Position numbers and translations under genes: made by a program | Shown: positions 1-12,753 of the stretch, piece by piece | How the letters are laid out: each line of letters begins with the position of its first letter | Position numbering within the stretch: position 1 is the first letter of the stretch | Assembly: GCA_973895155.1 (NCBI GenBank) | Contig: OZ316898.1 | Location: 16,864,001-16,928,000, forward strand | DNA: 64,000 bases | Origin: Marsupella aquatica | Taxonomy: Eukaryota; Marchantiophyta | Reading direction: 5' to 3' | Notes under the pieces: model-generated | What the model was told of the DNA's origin: nothing | What the model saw: only the letters and a program-made list of their open reading frames with translations | The model's database searches: none

Positions 1-636
1 GTTGATACTGCTTGACTTTGAGACAGGAGTATTTGTGGTTTTCTTTTAGGAATAGGAGGTATTCTATAATGCAAGCAAACAGGAGTTTTGTTAGCGAGGG
101 GAGTATTGTTAGCGAGACCCTTGTGGTTTTAAATGTATTTTGCTTTTTGCTGCCTTTTCTATTTTTTGTGTGTTTTTTACGACTCCAAATGGCTAACGAG
201 ATCGCTAGCAAAAAGAGGAGTAGCAGTTTACTGTTAGCCAGTCAATTGCATATAGAAAAATTAGGGGTCATGTGAGGAAACTTTTTGCTCATGCGAAGAA
301 AATTTCTACTGTTTCTTCGCACGCGACAATGACCCTAGGAATAGAACCCAAATCCAAAGCCCCTTCTTTCACTAGTTCTTGGGGAGGGCTGTTGAGTTCG
401 TGGGTTGGGTCAAGTGCCATTCAAATCTCCTTCAGAAAAAAGGATGTGCCATCAATTTTTTTTATTAATTCCATTGCATTGTATATGTGGGTAGTCCAAC
501 ATGGAATGTTTTCAAAACTCTTTTCTAGGTGGCCAGAGCTGGGAAAAGGATTATGTTTTTTAGAAGTGGGCCCCCCTTTAAATACATTGTCAACTGTGCC
601 TAAGTGCAGGCTCCTGAGAAGACACCCCAATCCAGC
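1..636. other. Intergenic, no gene seen
   Basis: AT-rich sequence with only chance open frames, up to 154 codons, that show no recognisable domain, codon bias or splice-linked continuation. Nothing else is supported here. Confidence 0.5.
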
Positions 637-896
637 ACATATCCAGGGTATGCTCTATGCAATAAGTGCAAGAACTTTTGATTATGCACTTCTCTGTATG
701 TGCTTGTGTTTACACTCATGCATTTATATAGGATAACTGTGGAGTCCATTTGAAGTGTAGTTGCAAAGAAGTGAAATGTGCTCTTCCTTGAGGTATTCTA
801 TGATGCAAGCACACAAGACTTTTTGCTAGAGTATTGGTAGCGTCACAGGAGTGTTCTTAATGCCTTTTGATTTTTGGTGACTTTTTGACTAAGTTT

Positions 897-1246
897 GCTA
901 CACTGTCCACCTCAATTAGTGTTGGTCACACTAAATTGTGTAGCCCATTAAATGTCAAGTCTCACATAAAATAGTGTGAGTCACATTATTTTTATTTCAG
1001 GTGTCACAAGAAGTCACACTTTTGGTCTCAGTATTGAGGTGTTTGCCTTTGAATACTGCACACTGAGAATAGGGGCATAAAACTGAGACTCAGGCGGGCT
1101 CTCAATACAAAGTAAATAGTGTGACTTCACATACTTAATTAGTGTGATTCGGGTTAGAAAAATGTTCACACAATTAAGTGCAAGTCACTCTAATTGTGAT
1201 CTCCTACTGATTACATACTCACACTATTTAGGGTGGATAGTGTAGC
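897..1246 (+). mobile_element. MITE (copy 1) with about 25-bp terminal inverted repeats
   Basis: The left end reads GCTACACTGTCCACC and the right end, reverse-complemented, reads GCTACACTATCCACCC, continuing for about 25 bp with few mismatches. The interior has no coding capacity and is rich in GTCACACT and AGTGTGA motifs. A second copy in the same orientation lies at 17570-17855. The target duplication is unclear: TA is possible, but the GCTA/TAGC ends are themselves palindromic. Small size, TIRs and repetition make this a non-autonomous DNA transposon. I cannot fix its superfamily. Confidence 0.7.
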
Positions 1247-1559
1247 TAAGTGGTGTATAAATGGGTTATTTCCTTTTACAAGGACAAAAGTATGGTACTG
1301 TGAAGAAGTTTTTCCTTGCAACCTACACGTGCCCCTCTTCTCGAATACCCGCATGTATGAGATGTGACAGCCTCAGAGGCAGCAGCTATTCTTTGTAGGA
1401 AAAAGTAGGCATTTCCAGTTTTCTAGTGCAAATGTCATGGTTCTGTTGTCAGGTCCTACACAAAGTACTCGTACCCTTAACCGTCACACTGGCCCTTTTG
1501 AAATGGATATTTGCTTGTAAGTAGGCTTAGTGGTTGTAGCAGGCTATTATTAAAAAAAG

Positions 1560-1860
1560 TGCCTATAAGTACTCTATGTAATTGTCGCATCTTATAAATA
1601 AGTGCTAGAAAGTACTCTATGTAACTGTTGCAAGCTCTTGTCACTAAATGTATCTTGATTACTGTTTGCGGATAAATGCATTTATACTCAAATAGACAGA
1701 ATGCAATAAGGCATTTGTTGTTTTGTCGGGCTCAAGATGCACCTAGGCAAACTGCATTTTCTGGTGCATCTACAAAGAAGATGCAGCATATTAGAGCACT
1801 AAATTGCATTTCTGGCCTCCACTTTTAACCACAAAATGCACAATTATCAACAATGCAAAG
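1560..1860 (+). repeat. Dispersed repeat B, copy 1
   Basis: This segment matches 48950-49330 in the same orientation and order. Shared blocks include TATGTAATTGTC, GATAAATGCAT, GCAAACTGCA followed by TTTTGGTGCA-like sequence, and CTGGCCT followed by CTTAACCAC. Identity is clearly partial. A weaker extension may reach 640-760 (compare TTATGCACTTCTC near 688 with 48817), which would mean the 897-1246 MITE is nested inside it. Origin unknown. Confidence 0.5.
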
Positions 1861-3469
1861 TATAAACACCTTGAGAATGATGGAAACACAACCACTTATA
1901 TCTTCACATTTAAGATCTTGTACTGAGCAAACAACCCACACACTCATATCGAAAGAACATTGACAAGACTACTCAAGTCATTGTGTCAATGTTCCCGAAA
2001 GTGTCTGAATTTGTCTATACAAAAAGTATCATGAAGGATTGCAATAATTTGTACCCGACATCCCATCTCTCCCTTCCTTCTCCAATCAAAAACGAAAACT
2101 GTAAATTTGGAAAGTCGACTATAGTTTTTTTAATGGTTGTTAAAAAAAAAGTCTAAGGAATCTCTCACTAGACCCTTTGCCTTCTCTAAGCTTTTTCATA
2201 CCACGAGCCATCAGCTACAATGAAAGTCCATCTTTATCGTACTACTTCTACTTTACCCAACTTCTTAATCTTTAGATGGGACTGAGAGACGACAGGTTCT
2301 ACTTTTGGGTTACTTTGTACACTCTTTAGCAGTTTAGCTGCTTTGATTTTGATGAGGTCATACACCCCACCCCACCCCACCCCACCGCCCACCCTTATTA
2401 CGGCACAGTTTATTTAATTTAGTTTCTACATAAGAAGGCAATTTATTGCAAACCTATGTTGAGGCACAATTTTCCCACTCAAACTTTGTCAGAATAATGC
2501 AGGGTGTGTGGGCTGACTAGTGCACCTTGCAAGATAGACTTTCCGTGTTGTTGTCTTAATCTTAGGGTGGCTTTACAAGAAGTTGGGGGCACTAACTTGT
2601 GAGATTTCCCAAAGAACAAACTGGACTTCACACCATTTTTTTAAATGAACCTCAACACATGGAAATCCTTTGCATGAAGGAGCTATGGTTTGCAAATGTT
2701 TGGACTGCACATCAGCATTGCTTGCCATGTAGGATTGGTAGACATCATACCTGAATGGGCCCATAGTTCTTGTAAAACCAACTACAGCCATGTCCACTCA
2801 ATATGTGGTCATTTAATCTAAGAGGGAATTGAAAGGGAATAAGCTCCCTACTTCGCATAAAGCCACCCTTTAGTGGTAACAGTCCCTCAAAAGCAAGCCA
2901 AGCTTCAATTCAAGCCAAAGTGTATGGGACAGTACTGGCTACAAGGCCAATTTTTGGGCTCTTAAGAGTCTGGATGCCCATATGTACTCATAGGTAAAGT
3001 CAAACTGACATAATCATTTATGTGTTCAATACCTGGTAACTAAAGTTCAAGTGAAAACTGTCAAAATGAACAAGCCCTAAGCGTTGAACACCATTGTCCC
3101 CTCAACGCCCTTAATTTGAAAGGAGAAATGTGATTGTCCCACAGGGACACATAATCAAGTACCTACCATAGTTAGCCAGGTATGTTGACCAGAGTTAGTT
3201 TATGGATGAAAAGTTTAGTTTTTTAAATTGAAATCAGTTTTATTAGTATCTCAAGAAAAGGTATGGGCCTATAGAAAACAGGAAGGAAGAGAAAAACAAC
3301 CTGAAAACCTCAGTCTTAAGGCAAAACACCAACATTGGTCCCCTCACAAATAGATAAAATGCATTCAGTTGGTGACCCTTGTCCCACACTTTTCCCTCCT
3401 GTTAACCCTGAAGATGCAAGTATTGATGCTCCACAGTAGAAATTTGAAGGAGACCTACAAGGATTGAAA
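1861..3469. other. Intergenic, with an (ACCCC)n microsatellite
   Basis: No gene was recognised. The only clear structure is a short ACCCC microsatellite at about 2363-2386. Confidence 0.5.
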
Positions 3470-3479
3470 AGTCACACAG

Positions 3480-5180
3480 AGAGTAGACTGTGTGACTAAC
3501 TGTTTGCGGACAACAATGGCCTTTACCTGGCAGCCTCCAAGTATGAGTTCAGGAGGGCAAGGGATACAATGCAGCACTACGAAAACATCTCAGGAGCACT
3601 CTTCAATGTGCAAAAATCCAAGATAATTTGCTTTTGTCTCATGGATGTGAATTAACTGAATTTCTGGGAAATTGAATACATGGTTCGGCCATCACAAAGC
3701 TGAGGTCCCTTCTAAGAAGTTCAGGAAATGCTTATGCCAAAATACCAACAAGTTCCTGACTATGCTAGGGCCTGCTATTCCCTGAACCACGTCCTGAGGT
3801 TCATTTCTATGTACTACCTGCTGTCATAGAGCTATATAAGAAGGGAGAAGGTTTGCAAGAAAATTTGGGGCGCCTCCAATCTGGAGGATGCAAGAGAGCC
3901 CCGATAGCATGGAACTCAACAATATTGCAACATCGAAAGGTGAGAGAGGACTGGTACTTCAGTTGTTTGGGAACAAGCTAGACTGACACATTTCAAGACT
4001 AATTATTGGGGAAGATTGTGAATAGGTGACTATGGCCCAAACTATGATCACATTTAGATTAAAATTTGCGACCATACAAGACAGACAGAACAGGGTGGTC
4101 TGTCCACCCCCTTCTGCTGATTGATGCACCAATGATCAAAGGCTCTCCCACCTTGAAAAGCTTGTTGGGAGTTTGGGTGGAAAGAGCAAGCACCTCAAGT
4201 TCAACTTTGGCAAACCAAGGTATGCTTTCAACCAAACTTCCCATTGTGCTAACAATACTCGGGGCCCCAGTCCAAGGGGGGTCCCATATCACGTGCCAAA
4301 TTCTAGGAGAACAAACACTGTAAAACTTAAGTAAAGAAAATAATTTAAGAGAATTTTTTACCCCTCACTTTTGGGAATATTTCTGGAATATTCTCATTTT
4401 CTCAAAACTGGATTGCAACACCACTAATATTCCTCCACAAAAATATAGAAGTCTTTTACTAAAACCAATAGAAAACCCTATCCTTATTTGCACATGATTG
4501 GTCAGAAGAAAATAAGTGAAGACCCTGAGAAACAATCTTGTCGAAGGGTCTTGTTGTTTCTCGCAAAAATTAGGTGACTTAATGGGGAGGGCCGAGTGAA
4601 TACTTGAAGTGGAGATCTCTGTCAACAAATTAGGACACCAGATTCCTTGAATGGACAGTCAAAGTTGACAACCTTCTACATAATATTGAGATAGACTTTG
4701 GATTTCAATGTGAATGAGCTACACAACTGCAAGGGCTGGCAAGGTAGTAAAGGGGTAAGAACTGTGGATGGACTTTCCCTTCTAGAGTGTGGGTAAATTG
4801 CATCAAGCTAAACCAATTAACATGCTATATGTCGCAAAGCTGAATTGGCCTTGGGAACAGGTACTTACTAGGACAGTTACTCCACATTGGTGGACACAGG
4901 GTTGGAAGAAACTACAAGGTGGATGGTCCTTTCCTGAGGTGAGGGTTTCCTGTGGCATTTTGCTGAGCTATTGGTCTTTCATGAATGGAAGTGAGATCCA
5001 TTGGGGAGTTTGTGATTGCCTCTGCGCTTGATGCAAAAAACCAGTTTGAGCACCCTGAATGCCTGCTCTTCAGCTGCAGTCAGGTCACCAAAAGATGGAG
5101 GGAGGTACTACCATGTGTCTCTCTTGGCGTGTGCACCATTTTTTCTCTTTTTTGGGTGGCTGAGTCCTTCAGGTTTTGAA
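3480..5180 (+). pseudogene. Decayed LINE (non-LTR retrotransposon) reverse transcriptase and zf-RVT remnant
   Basis: From 3500 the + strand reads LFADNNGLYLAAS followed by a YENISGALFNVQKSK-like stretch. This is the catalytic FADD block of plant LINE reverse transcriptases, with the second aspartate changed to asparagine, plus the region after it. Further pieces in shifting frames follow in LINE order: a block resembling LNHVLRFISMYYL near 3785-3820, an APMIKGSPTLKSLL-like stretch near 4128-4170, and a zf-RVT-like C-x-C plus HPECLLFSCS plus KRWREV block near 5020-5105. Many stops and frameshifts show an old, dead copy. The intact - strand element at 60.8-64.0 kb belongs to the same broad class but is clearly diverged. 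Confidence 0.75.
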
Positions 5181-5940
5181 TAAGAAACAAAACAAAAACA
5201 TGTTGGCAACCTTTGTCTTCTTGGGCTTTTCCCTCCAATTGGGCGGGTTGCTATTGGTTGGTTTTCTCTTGAAAAGAAAACTGCTTAATTATCTTTGAAA
5301 CAAACATATGTAGTCTTTGGCATCCCCTGATGCCTAGAAAACACAATTTTGTTAGCCCCAAGAATATTTTCTCCTTTTGGTGAGTTTCTGTCTGATATAT
5401 CAACTTAACGTCAATGAAAGTTTCCATTATAAAATTTTGCTTGCTACCAAGAAGTTGTCAGAAATTGATCAAATCCTTCAATTTCACATTGACAACATTA
5501 TTGTGGGGCCCAAACTAATCGGGGAAGTGCCTTCCAACGTAGCGAAGGAATCATAGGATAGAATCTTAAAACTCACTATAATATCCTGGAAATATATCGC
5601 CACATGTGTAGAGAATTCATACTACCGCTGCAAACGTCAACCACTTTTAGTATATGGGCCCCCATACGTCCAATTATGGACCACCAGCACCAGTGTCCAG
5701 TTCGGAATAGTGTATGAAATCCAGCTCTTGGACAACACATAGTGCCAGAAATCATGGAGCTTTCATAGAACACAGTGACCTCAGCTTAAAAACGTGAAAA
5801 CCAGCATTTGCCACATTTAGAACGTGCAAGTATTATTAGAACGGCAGAGTTTGAAATCGTAAAAAAGGGAAGGAGTGGATTGGTTTCCACAACAAGAGCA
5901 ACCGAAGCTTCAAGTGTTAATTCTTCACTTTGGCTGTTTA
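5181..5940. other. Intergenic, nothing recognised
   Basis: No gene, repeat or RNA was recognised. Short open frames on both strands overlap each other and look like chance. Confidence 0.45.
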
Positions 5941-5943
5941 TTA

Positions 5944-6322
5944 GAGCATTCCCACCCATATGTGCCCTACCCAGCAGGTATCGGCCAAAGTGGCAAGACA
6001 GGTGATCACTTGCGGGCCTGGGCATTAGATTGGGCAGGTAAGGTTCCCCACTCATACCACTTCATTGTAGCGCTACCCGCTGGAGCCTGGAACTGGACCA
6101 CAAATACTTGCCCAACTTGCTTCCTGCCGTTCGTGGATCCAAGGCCCTACCTCCAATCTCCCCTGTCCCTATTGAAAGGACTTCCAATGACGAGCAGACT
6201 TGCAGCCGCTGCTGGAGGGAAGTTATGGTGTAGCTGGGCCAAATTTAGCTGGAGCCAAGGTGCTTGCAGAACAAATTGGATTCCCAAGTAGCACTCTCTA
6301 TGGCCAATTAATGTGAATGCTC
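5944..6322. mobile_element. PIF/Harbinger-like MITE with TTA target duplication
   Basis: The left end is GAGCATTCCCAC and the right end is GTGAATGCTC, giving inverted ends GAGCATTC-C/A-C. Each end is flanked by TTA (5941-5943 and 6323-6325). A 3-bp TWA duplication and a GAGCATYC-type terminus are typical of plant Harbinger/Tourist elements. The 379-bp interior is more GC-rich than its surroundings and holds a 138-codon open frame with no domain. I read it as non-autonomous. Confidence 0.6.
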
Positions 6323-6329
6323 TTATAGA

Positions 6330-8150
6330 AGCATTCACAGTCCAGGTTTGGATAGAAGAATTATGACACTTCTTGTCCACTTTCACTAAAGTAGTAACTG
6401 TTCAAACTTCTTAGGCCTTTATGTATGTGAATGCCCTGTGAAGCATGCATTATTGGCAATACTACCCCCTGAAAAGTGCTCGAGGCAATAGCCCAGGGCA
6501 GTATGGCCCATACTGCACTCTTACCAGAGCCTTACTGTACACAAATTGCAGTTCATTGTTCGCGATTTGAAAATAATTACCCTCATGACGGTGTCGACCA
6601 TGATTTAAAACTGGTATAAATTTCAACGTATTGGCTCATGCTGGTCAAAAAGTGCAAAACATTTCATAACGCTGACTCTACCTATGGAAATAATGTAGAT
6701 TCCCCCTTCTGAGAGGCGCGGAGGAAAGGTTAGAGCCCCCTGACATTTCTTGGAAAACGGTATCCAAGGTCAATTCGAGTCCAATTAATCTATGCATATA
6801 TGGAATAGAATAGAGTGAGAAATAGCCTATTTCATCTTGAAAGCATGGTTATGAAAGTGCATTTCAAAGTCCAATTTGAGTGCTTAAAAGTGGATCTCTT
6901 TGTTAGTCCTAAAGGCTCAAGAGTATGCTCTCATTGACGAAGCCCTAAATATTTATTGTGGTAGTAATGCATCGAAAACTGGGCAAATCATTATTTTCTT
7001 ACACATTTGTCAGCATAAAATTGTTACATTTCCATTTTAAAACAAAGTGGTGGCTACCTTTTTCCCCCAAAACAGAACCTTGGTCTAGTGATCAAAATCC
7101 CCTAAGCTGGCCACCCGGGGAAGAAGTATACATTTGTTGGATCAGTGCAACCTCAAAAACAGTGAGTATAATGAGACTGCTGGGACTGGGTGTACTGTTC
7201 AAAGATGTTAGGGCATTGTGTTTGATATACAATTTCTTCGAAGCATCAAGCAGGTCAGAGCACAAAAAACATAAAATTGAGATGGAAGCAATCATCCTTA
7301 CATATCTATACCCCTTGCTGGTCAAGCTCAAGCTTGTTCAATCCTGTTGCTGACCTGCTATGCGGGCTAAAACTCCCTAACACTCCACAAATGCCAATCA
7401 TCAACACTGCTCCTTCCTTGATCACAAGGTCCAGTCTCAGGTCCAGTCCTTTCCTCAAACATTGCCCAGATTCGCAAAATCACAGCAGACATTTATGTGC
7501 CAAAAACTCAAACATAGCACCTAATGTGCTCTATTCAAATAATGTGCCCCTTGACGCACTGTTGAGTGTAGCGCCTGGTGCTGTTTTGGGGAGAAGACCC
7601 CTTGACGCACTGTTGAGTGTAGCACCTGGTGCTGTTTTTGGGGGAAGATGGTAGTCTCCGGCTACAATCCAACAAAATGTGGGAGTTTGTGTGGATAATT
7701 TGCACCTGATCTTTGGCTTCCTAGGTTGACCAAACATTTTGCTCCAGTCCCCATGTTGCAATTTTTGCAACCACCTCTCATTTTGTCTTCTTTCCATAGC
7801 CACAGGTTCTTATCCAAAGTAGAACACAATGGTGACTTAGGTCTCACATGACCCCACTCATATATGAAAGAAGATTGAGTGGAATGCCTCTAGTACTTTT
7901 CCTAGTGTTGGTGGTGCACTCACTTTGGGAAAGAAATTGGGGACATACATTGATGGGTTCTTTAGCATGAAGTGCTATAGACTGTGAAGACAATGCAGGT
8001 CAGAATTGTAAGTAACAAATTCATACCGGTTTTTCTCAATAGAGTCAAATTCTTCCACCATCCCAAGGCAAGAAGAAACGAAGCCATACTTTTCATGATT
8101 CTCGTTTGGAAGGAAGGAGAAAGACAGAATAATTATTAAACCAAAGCTGC
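6330..8150. other. Intergenic, nothing recognised except a short duplication
   Basis: No gene is supported. The 51-bp direct duplication at 7547-7648 is listed separately. Overlapping open frames of 60-131 codons carry no recognisable motifs. Confidence 0.45.
7547..7648 (+). repeat. Two-copy tandem duplication, 51-bp period
   Basis: CCCCTTGACGCACTG begins at 7547 and again at 7598. Both are followed by TTGAGTGTAGC then G/A-CCTGGTGCTG. The copies differ at very few positions, so the duplication is recent. Confidence 0.85.
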
Positions 8151-8154
8151 CATT

Positions 8155-8460
8155 ATAAAAGGACCCCTACCCCGCCCTTGTTCATTTGATTAGCTGAGTA
8201 GTGTACCTACCATGCAGGATCTCCCACTCACTTCCCATCTAGGACCCTCATACCCTACAGAAGCTTTTTCGGTATTTTGTTAAAAAATATGAACTGCTAT
8301 TAGACACTGATTTTTAGAACACAGATTCTGGTGAGGTGTACATCTTGTACCATAGATGGCCCCATAGTGAGCTAATGAGATAAATCTATATTCTAAAATT
8401 CCCCAAAGTAAGACATGCTCATGTGTATAACCCTATTGTACTGCATGTAGGATGAGTACT
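8155..8460 (+). repeat. Dispersed repeat C, copy 1
   Basis: This is collinear with 19420-19710. Shared blocks in order are an AAAGGACCC-like start, GTTCATTTG, CTCCCACT, GACCCTCATACC, AAAAATATGA, CCATAGAT, CTATATTCT and AATTCCCC. Identity is perhaps two thirds with small gaps. The element type is unknown and no coding signal was seen. Confidence 0.5.
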
Positions 8461-8589
8461 AGGGTTTACCCAGCACTTTATGCAGGAACTTCTGGGAACT
8501 TCCCAAGTCCAAGCTTGCTGTATCCTGGTCAGGAATCTGCAGCTTTGCCCATGAGGACTGTAGTCAATCGCCATGCCTAGTTAGTGCAC

Positions 8590-8690
8590 TAGGGTTTTGC
8601 CTCGTAGGACTTGCAAGGTAGAGAAATTTAGGCATGTTCTTTTGCAGTGCTCTACTCCTCGCTCTTTGGCCAATGTCTGCACTTTACAGC
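8590..8690 (+). pseudogene. Possible LINE zf-RVT fragment
   Basis: A short frame reads TCKVEKFRHVLLQCSTPR, which resembles the zinc-binding tail (zf-RVT) found after plant LINE reverse transcriptases, typically Cys-x-x-Cys then RHLLxxC. No other LINE block was found with certainty beside it, so chance similarity remains possible. Confidence 0.3.
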
Positions 8691-8879
8691 CCCAAAAGCT
8701 CGAGAGATGCAGCAAACTAATGTGGCCAAAAGAAAGCAAAAGAGGTACTAGTCTACTAGAGGACAAATGCAACGAAGCAAAGAGAAAAGAAAAAGTAAAA
8801 ACGAGTGTGTCAGGAGTGCCTCTTCAGTCTTTACCTTGGCCGACCTTATTTCGAGGGGTTCTGAAAAGCCTATAGTCCT

Positions 8880-11800
8880 CGAGCCCAATGAAAGGTGGGT
8901 GACGAAGCAACAAGTGGACCAAACTTCGAGGGCTTCTCTCTGATCACTATTATTATCACTTTTTAGAGGCATGTCCACAATTATCTTCATTTGAATTTTA
9001 GGGGATAGGAGGCACACCCTAAACTGATGGTCCCATGGAGGGTATATGTGAGTGGGTGGGATGAGTTTTGTGGGTAGTGGATGGGAGTTCTGATTATCAA
9101 CTCGGCCCCTGGTTGTGTACTTGCTGCCCTTGCTTTACTCTCTCGCTTCTGTGCGGGTCCTGTTGGATCATGGAGGCTCACCCTGAAATGGGTTCCCTAC
9201 AAAAAAAGTGTCACTGTTGGGGTGGGGAGAGACTACTAAATATTCTTCCCCATTTCAGTTCAAGACAATAACAACGAAAATGATGCTCCTATGGACCCAG
9301 GTGACAAACTATACAACCAGCGTGGACCATGACATCTGTTACTTGTTTGCTCATTGACTCCCTTCTACTTTTCATAGCAAACTTTGACCCTCAATACCTC
9401 CACTAATGGATTGCCATTTATTGGGCTCCTAGAAGGGGAGGGAGGAGAAGGGAAACCACGGCTGCAAATTCTATTAATTTAATTCCTAGGGGTTGAGAGG
9501 CCACCCAAAAAATGATGCTCCAATGGACCATGCTCATGAACCATGCAACCCACGTACCATAACAACTTTTACACTTTCACTCATTGACAGTGTTATCATT
9601 TTCAATGTTTTCACTAGCAAAGTTTGACCTTCTATACCTGCATTGAATCCAACGGAATCCACTTTTCTTGGCTCATTAGAGGCTGTTTGGAAAGATCTTC
9701 CAACAAGTCTGATACATTCAAGGTCTGATATATCTGGTTTTAGATGAGTTGAGGTGGTAATAGAATTATTTTGGCTCAAGCTAGCTCTCACTGTCCACAC
9801 TTTACACTCTCAAGTCTCAAGCTCAAGCAACAGTTTTTCAGCAGCCAACTTTGGACATAAAGTTTCTCCCTAGGTAATTCAATGAAATAACATTTTCCTA
9901 GTTCTTTAGAAACTGCTTGGAAAGATCTTCCAAATGAGATTGAGATTAATATGGTCAATATTTTATTTTATTTTATTTTATTAATATATATTTTTTGGGG
10001 GGGGGGGGGGGGTGGTGGGGGGAATTGAGAGACATCCAAATTTCCAAAGATGACTGTCTTGTTTCACTGTGGCATTCAAGAAACAGGTGCAATAGGTAGT
10101 ATATATATGAGCATAGAGGAGAATTTTCCTGTAAATCCAGTTGGATTGGTAAATCTATACATCCAAGCATTTTGGCAACATAACCCGTGACAAAAATGGC
10201 ATTGTAATAATTAATCTATTAAAAGCGGAAAATAGTGATATTTGACAAAGTAAAGTGGTAATCTATTGAAGATCTCACTTCTGCAAAAATGACATATCAT
10301 GTGCGATACATCTTAGAGTCAAATTATTGATTCTAAGGAAAGAATATAATTGTGGAAGAAATTTTGGGTCTTTTGGAACCAGTTTTCATATTTAATAGAA
10401 ACAATAGGTTTGACAAGACTAAATCTTGAAATACTCCAAGAATATGTTAGGTTATGCCTATACCTATTGCTTCCATATATACTACTAATTAGGCTTCAAC
10501 AGACTCGGAGAACTAATGCTTATTTGAAATTGAGATTCCTATAGACCATGGCAGGGGGTATACCCAACGGGAACACAAACTTGGGCTCACACTTGAAGTT
10601 CACTCTTTAGCAGGACGAGTGAGAGAGTGAGAAGAGGAGCTCTTCCACGTTGGCTATGGCTTTCTGTCACAACCGGGGACATAGCTCCCGATGGGGTGAA
10701 CCATCTATTTTCAGTGTCATTGCCAATGGATTTCATTCACATGCACTGACGCTATCTTGTTTCGTCTAGATTTGATCATATTAACTAAACATTCCAAATG
10801 AGTAGGTGGGTTATATGAATATTTTTCTTTTCAAATGTTAGGTGTTTGAACCTTCAAAAGTTGTAGGTGATGGGGCTCCATTTAGTGAGAACCCCCTAGG
10901 GCGATCTGACAAAACCCAGTAAAACTGTTTTACATGTAATGACTTGTCATCAGAATTGACAATTGAAGCCAACAGGCAAGTGTGTCGAGCCAGGGACAAC
11001 TCTGTTTGACAATATCCCCTTTGTTCTATGCAGCATGAGATATCCTCCAGGATGTTTGCTTTTGTCATCAATCAGCCGGTTTGTTGTTTCAGCTGCTGTC
11101 CGCTATTCATATAATCCCCTGCTGCAGACATCCATGATCCATGATTTGTGCTGGAATGGTGAGTAACCATTGGCAACTCAACCTGTAGATCCATTTACCC
11201 ATGTTAACCAAACAATGTTACCCAGTCAGTGACAACTCACCCTAAGGGTTTAGGTAGAGAAATTAAACGATGGAGTTGTGAAGTTGACGGTTGGATGCAC
11301 CACAACAGTTTACCCTCCAACCCTTGAACTCAAAAGCAGCAGAAAGCTTTTGAGATGCAAAAGGTGTGACAATTTCAATTCAAAGAACAGAAGTCTATCA
11401 GGGTAGGGGTGGTCCATCTAACATGATTTTATGGAGGAAAAAAGCCTAGCAGGATTAAACTTGGAAATATTACTGGATTTTCCTGAAACAAAAGAGGTTC
11501 TGATCCCAATTTGAACACCACAGTATGCAATCCCCTTTGTCTTCCATGGTATGTTTACTTCAAGTGTGAGGTAGGCACTGGCTCTGGCCATTGGATGAAG
11601 AAGGGTGCCTTTTTTCTAGACCATTAGATCTTTCCAAAGGACGGCTAAACACCCTGAAACTTTTGAATATAGACAAGAAACCTAAACCATTGGAGTTTTT
11701 GGATCAACTCATGCAATTGAGCACTGGCTAACAAACAAGACGGCAAGGGAGACAGTGGAGGACTGCGGGCAACAACACAAGGGGAGGGGAGAGCCATTGG

Positions 11801-12457
11801 ATGATCAATTTTGACAATTGAGATTAGAATTAATAAATTAATGGTGATGGTGCTGACAGTACTTTAAATAAATGGGCATTCTTTTGGGGTTTCAATTTGT
11901 GCCATTTGCACTCTATTAATCTAGACACATCAACCACCTAAGTTTTGTCAAAGGAGCACACAAAACACTATCAAAGTCTAATGTTGATGGCATATTCTTT
12001 AGTGCGAGGACATAGGTTATAACTTGTATGGTAATAGAACTTTTTTATTATCAGACAGTCAGGTTTGCCCTCTGTCTCCAGGACCTTAATACTTTTACCT
12101 CTCAAGGTATGGTGCAAAGGCCTAAAAAATGTTTCTACATTTTGAGCTTTTCCCTTGAAAACAATGTCAACATAGAGAAATCAACGTTTTACACCAAAAA
12201 ATGCTTAGAACATTCATAACATGTGTCCTAAATTTTATTTGGAAGTATCATCAGCAATACTTCAATTTTGATTGCCTGGACTCAAATTGTAAATAGTTAT
12301 TTCTTACCTGTGAACTTGATAGTCAGAGACGTTGTACTTGATGGGTCTCATGAGTGATCCTGTTGGTAGACCTGAAATCCACATAACCAAAACCCATGAG
12401 ATCAATCATGGAAATGTTTCTTGATTGATAGTCACTATGAAAATGCTTGTAAGCCGG
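8880..12457. other. Intergenic, low complexity near 9.96-10.02 kb
   Basis: No gene was recognised. An (ATTTT)n run at 9961-9980 is followed by an uninterrupted run of 16 G at 9997-10012 and further G clusters to 10022. Confidence 0.5.
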
Positions 12458-12465
12458 GCAAAGGG

Positions 12466-12753
12466 CTCGGGGGGTTAACTTAGTGTATATTTTGGGGTAC
12501 CACGTGCGATCCTAGCCTAATATAAACACACATATTTTATAATGAGAATATTATAAAAATATTCTCTATTTTCAATACTAATGACCTATTTTACTTTATA
12601 AAAGGTATATATTAGAGAATATTCTACAAATATAGGTTTATAATACCTTCTTTTGCTTTTTACGCTTTTTAAAAATTTAGCTAATTTATATGAAAAATAC
12701 CTATTTTTGGATCGCACGTGGTTCCTAAGATAGTTGATAGTCAACCCCCCGAG
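12466..12753. mobile_element. hAT-like MITE, 288 bp, perfect 8-bp target duplication
   Basis: The ends are CTCGGGGGGTTAAC and GTCAACCCCCCGAG. An inner inverted pair CCACGTGCGATCC / GGATCGCACGTGG extends the terminal repeats to about 47 bp with a mismatched middle. The element is flanked on both sides by GCAAAGGG (12458-12465 and 12754-12761). An 8-bp duplication is the hAT superfamily signature. The interior is very AT-rich and has no coding capacity. Identical flanking copies imply a fairly recent insertion. Confidence 0.85.

Noticed and set aside
272-736. 154-codon frame near the window start
   Set aside because: No recognisable domain and AT-rich composition. It partly overlaps sequence related to dispersed repeat B.
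5875-6291. 138-codon frame on the + strand
   Set aside because: Lies almost wholly inside the Harbinger-like MITE and overlaps other frames; no motif.
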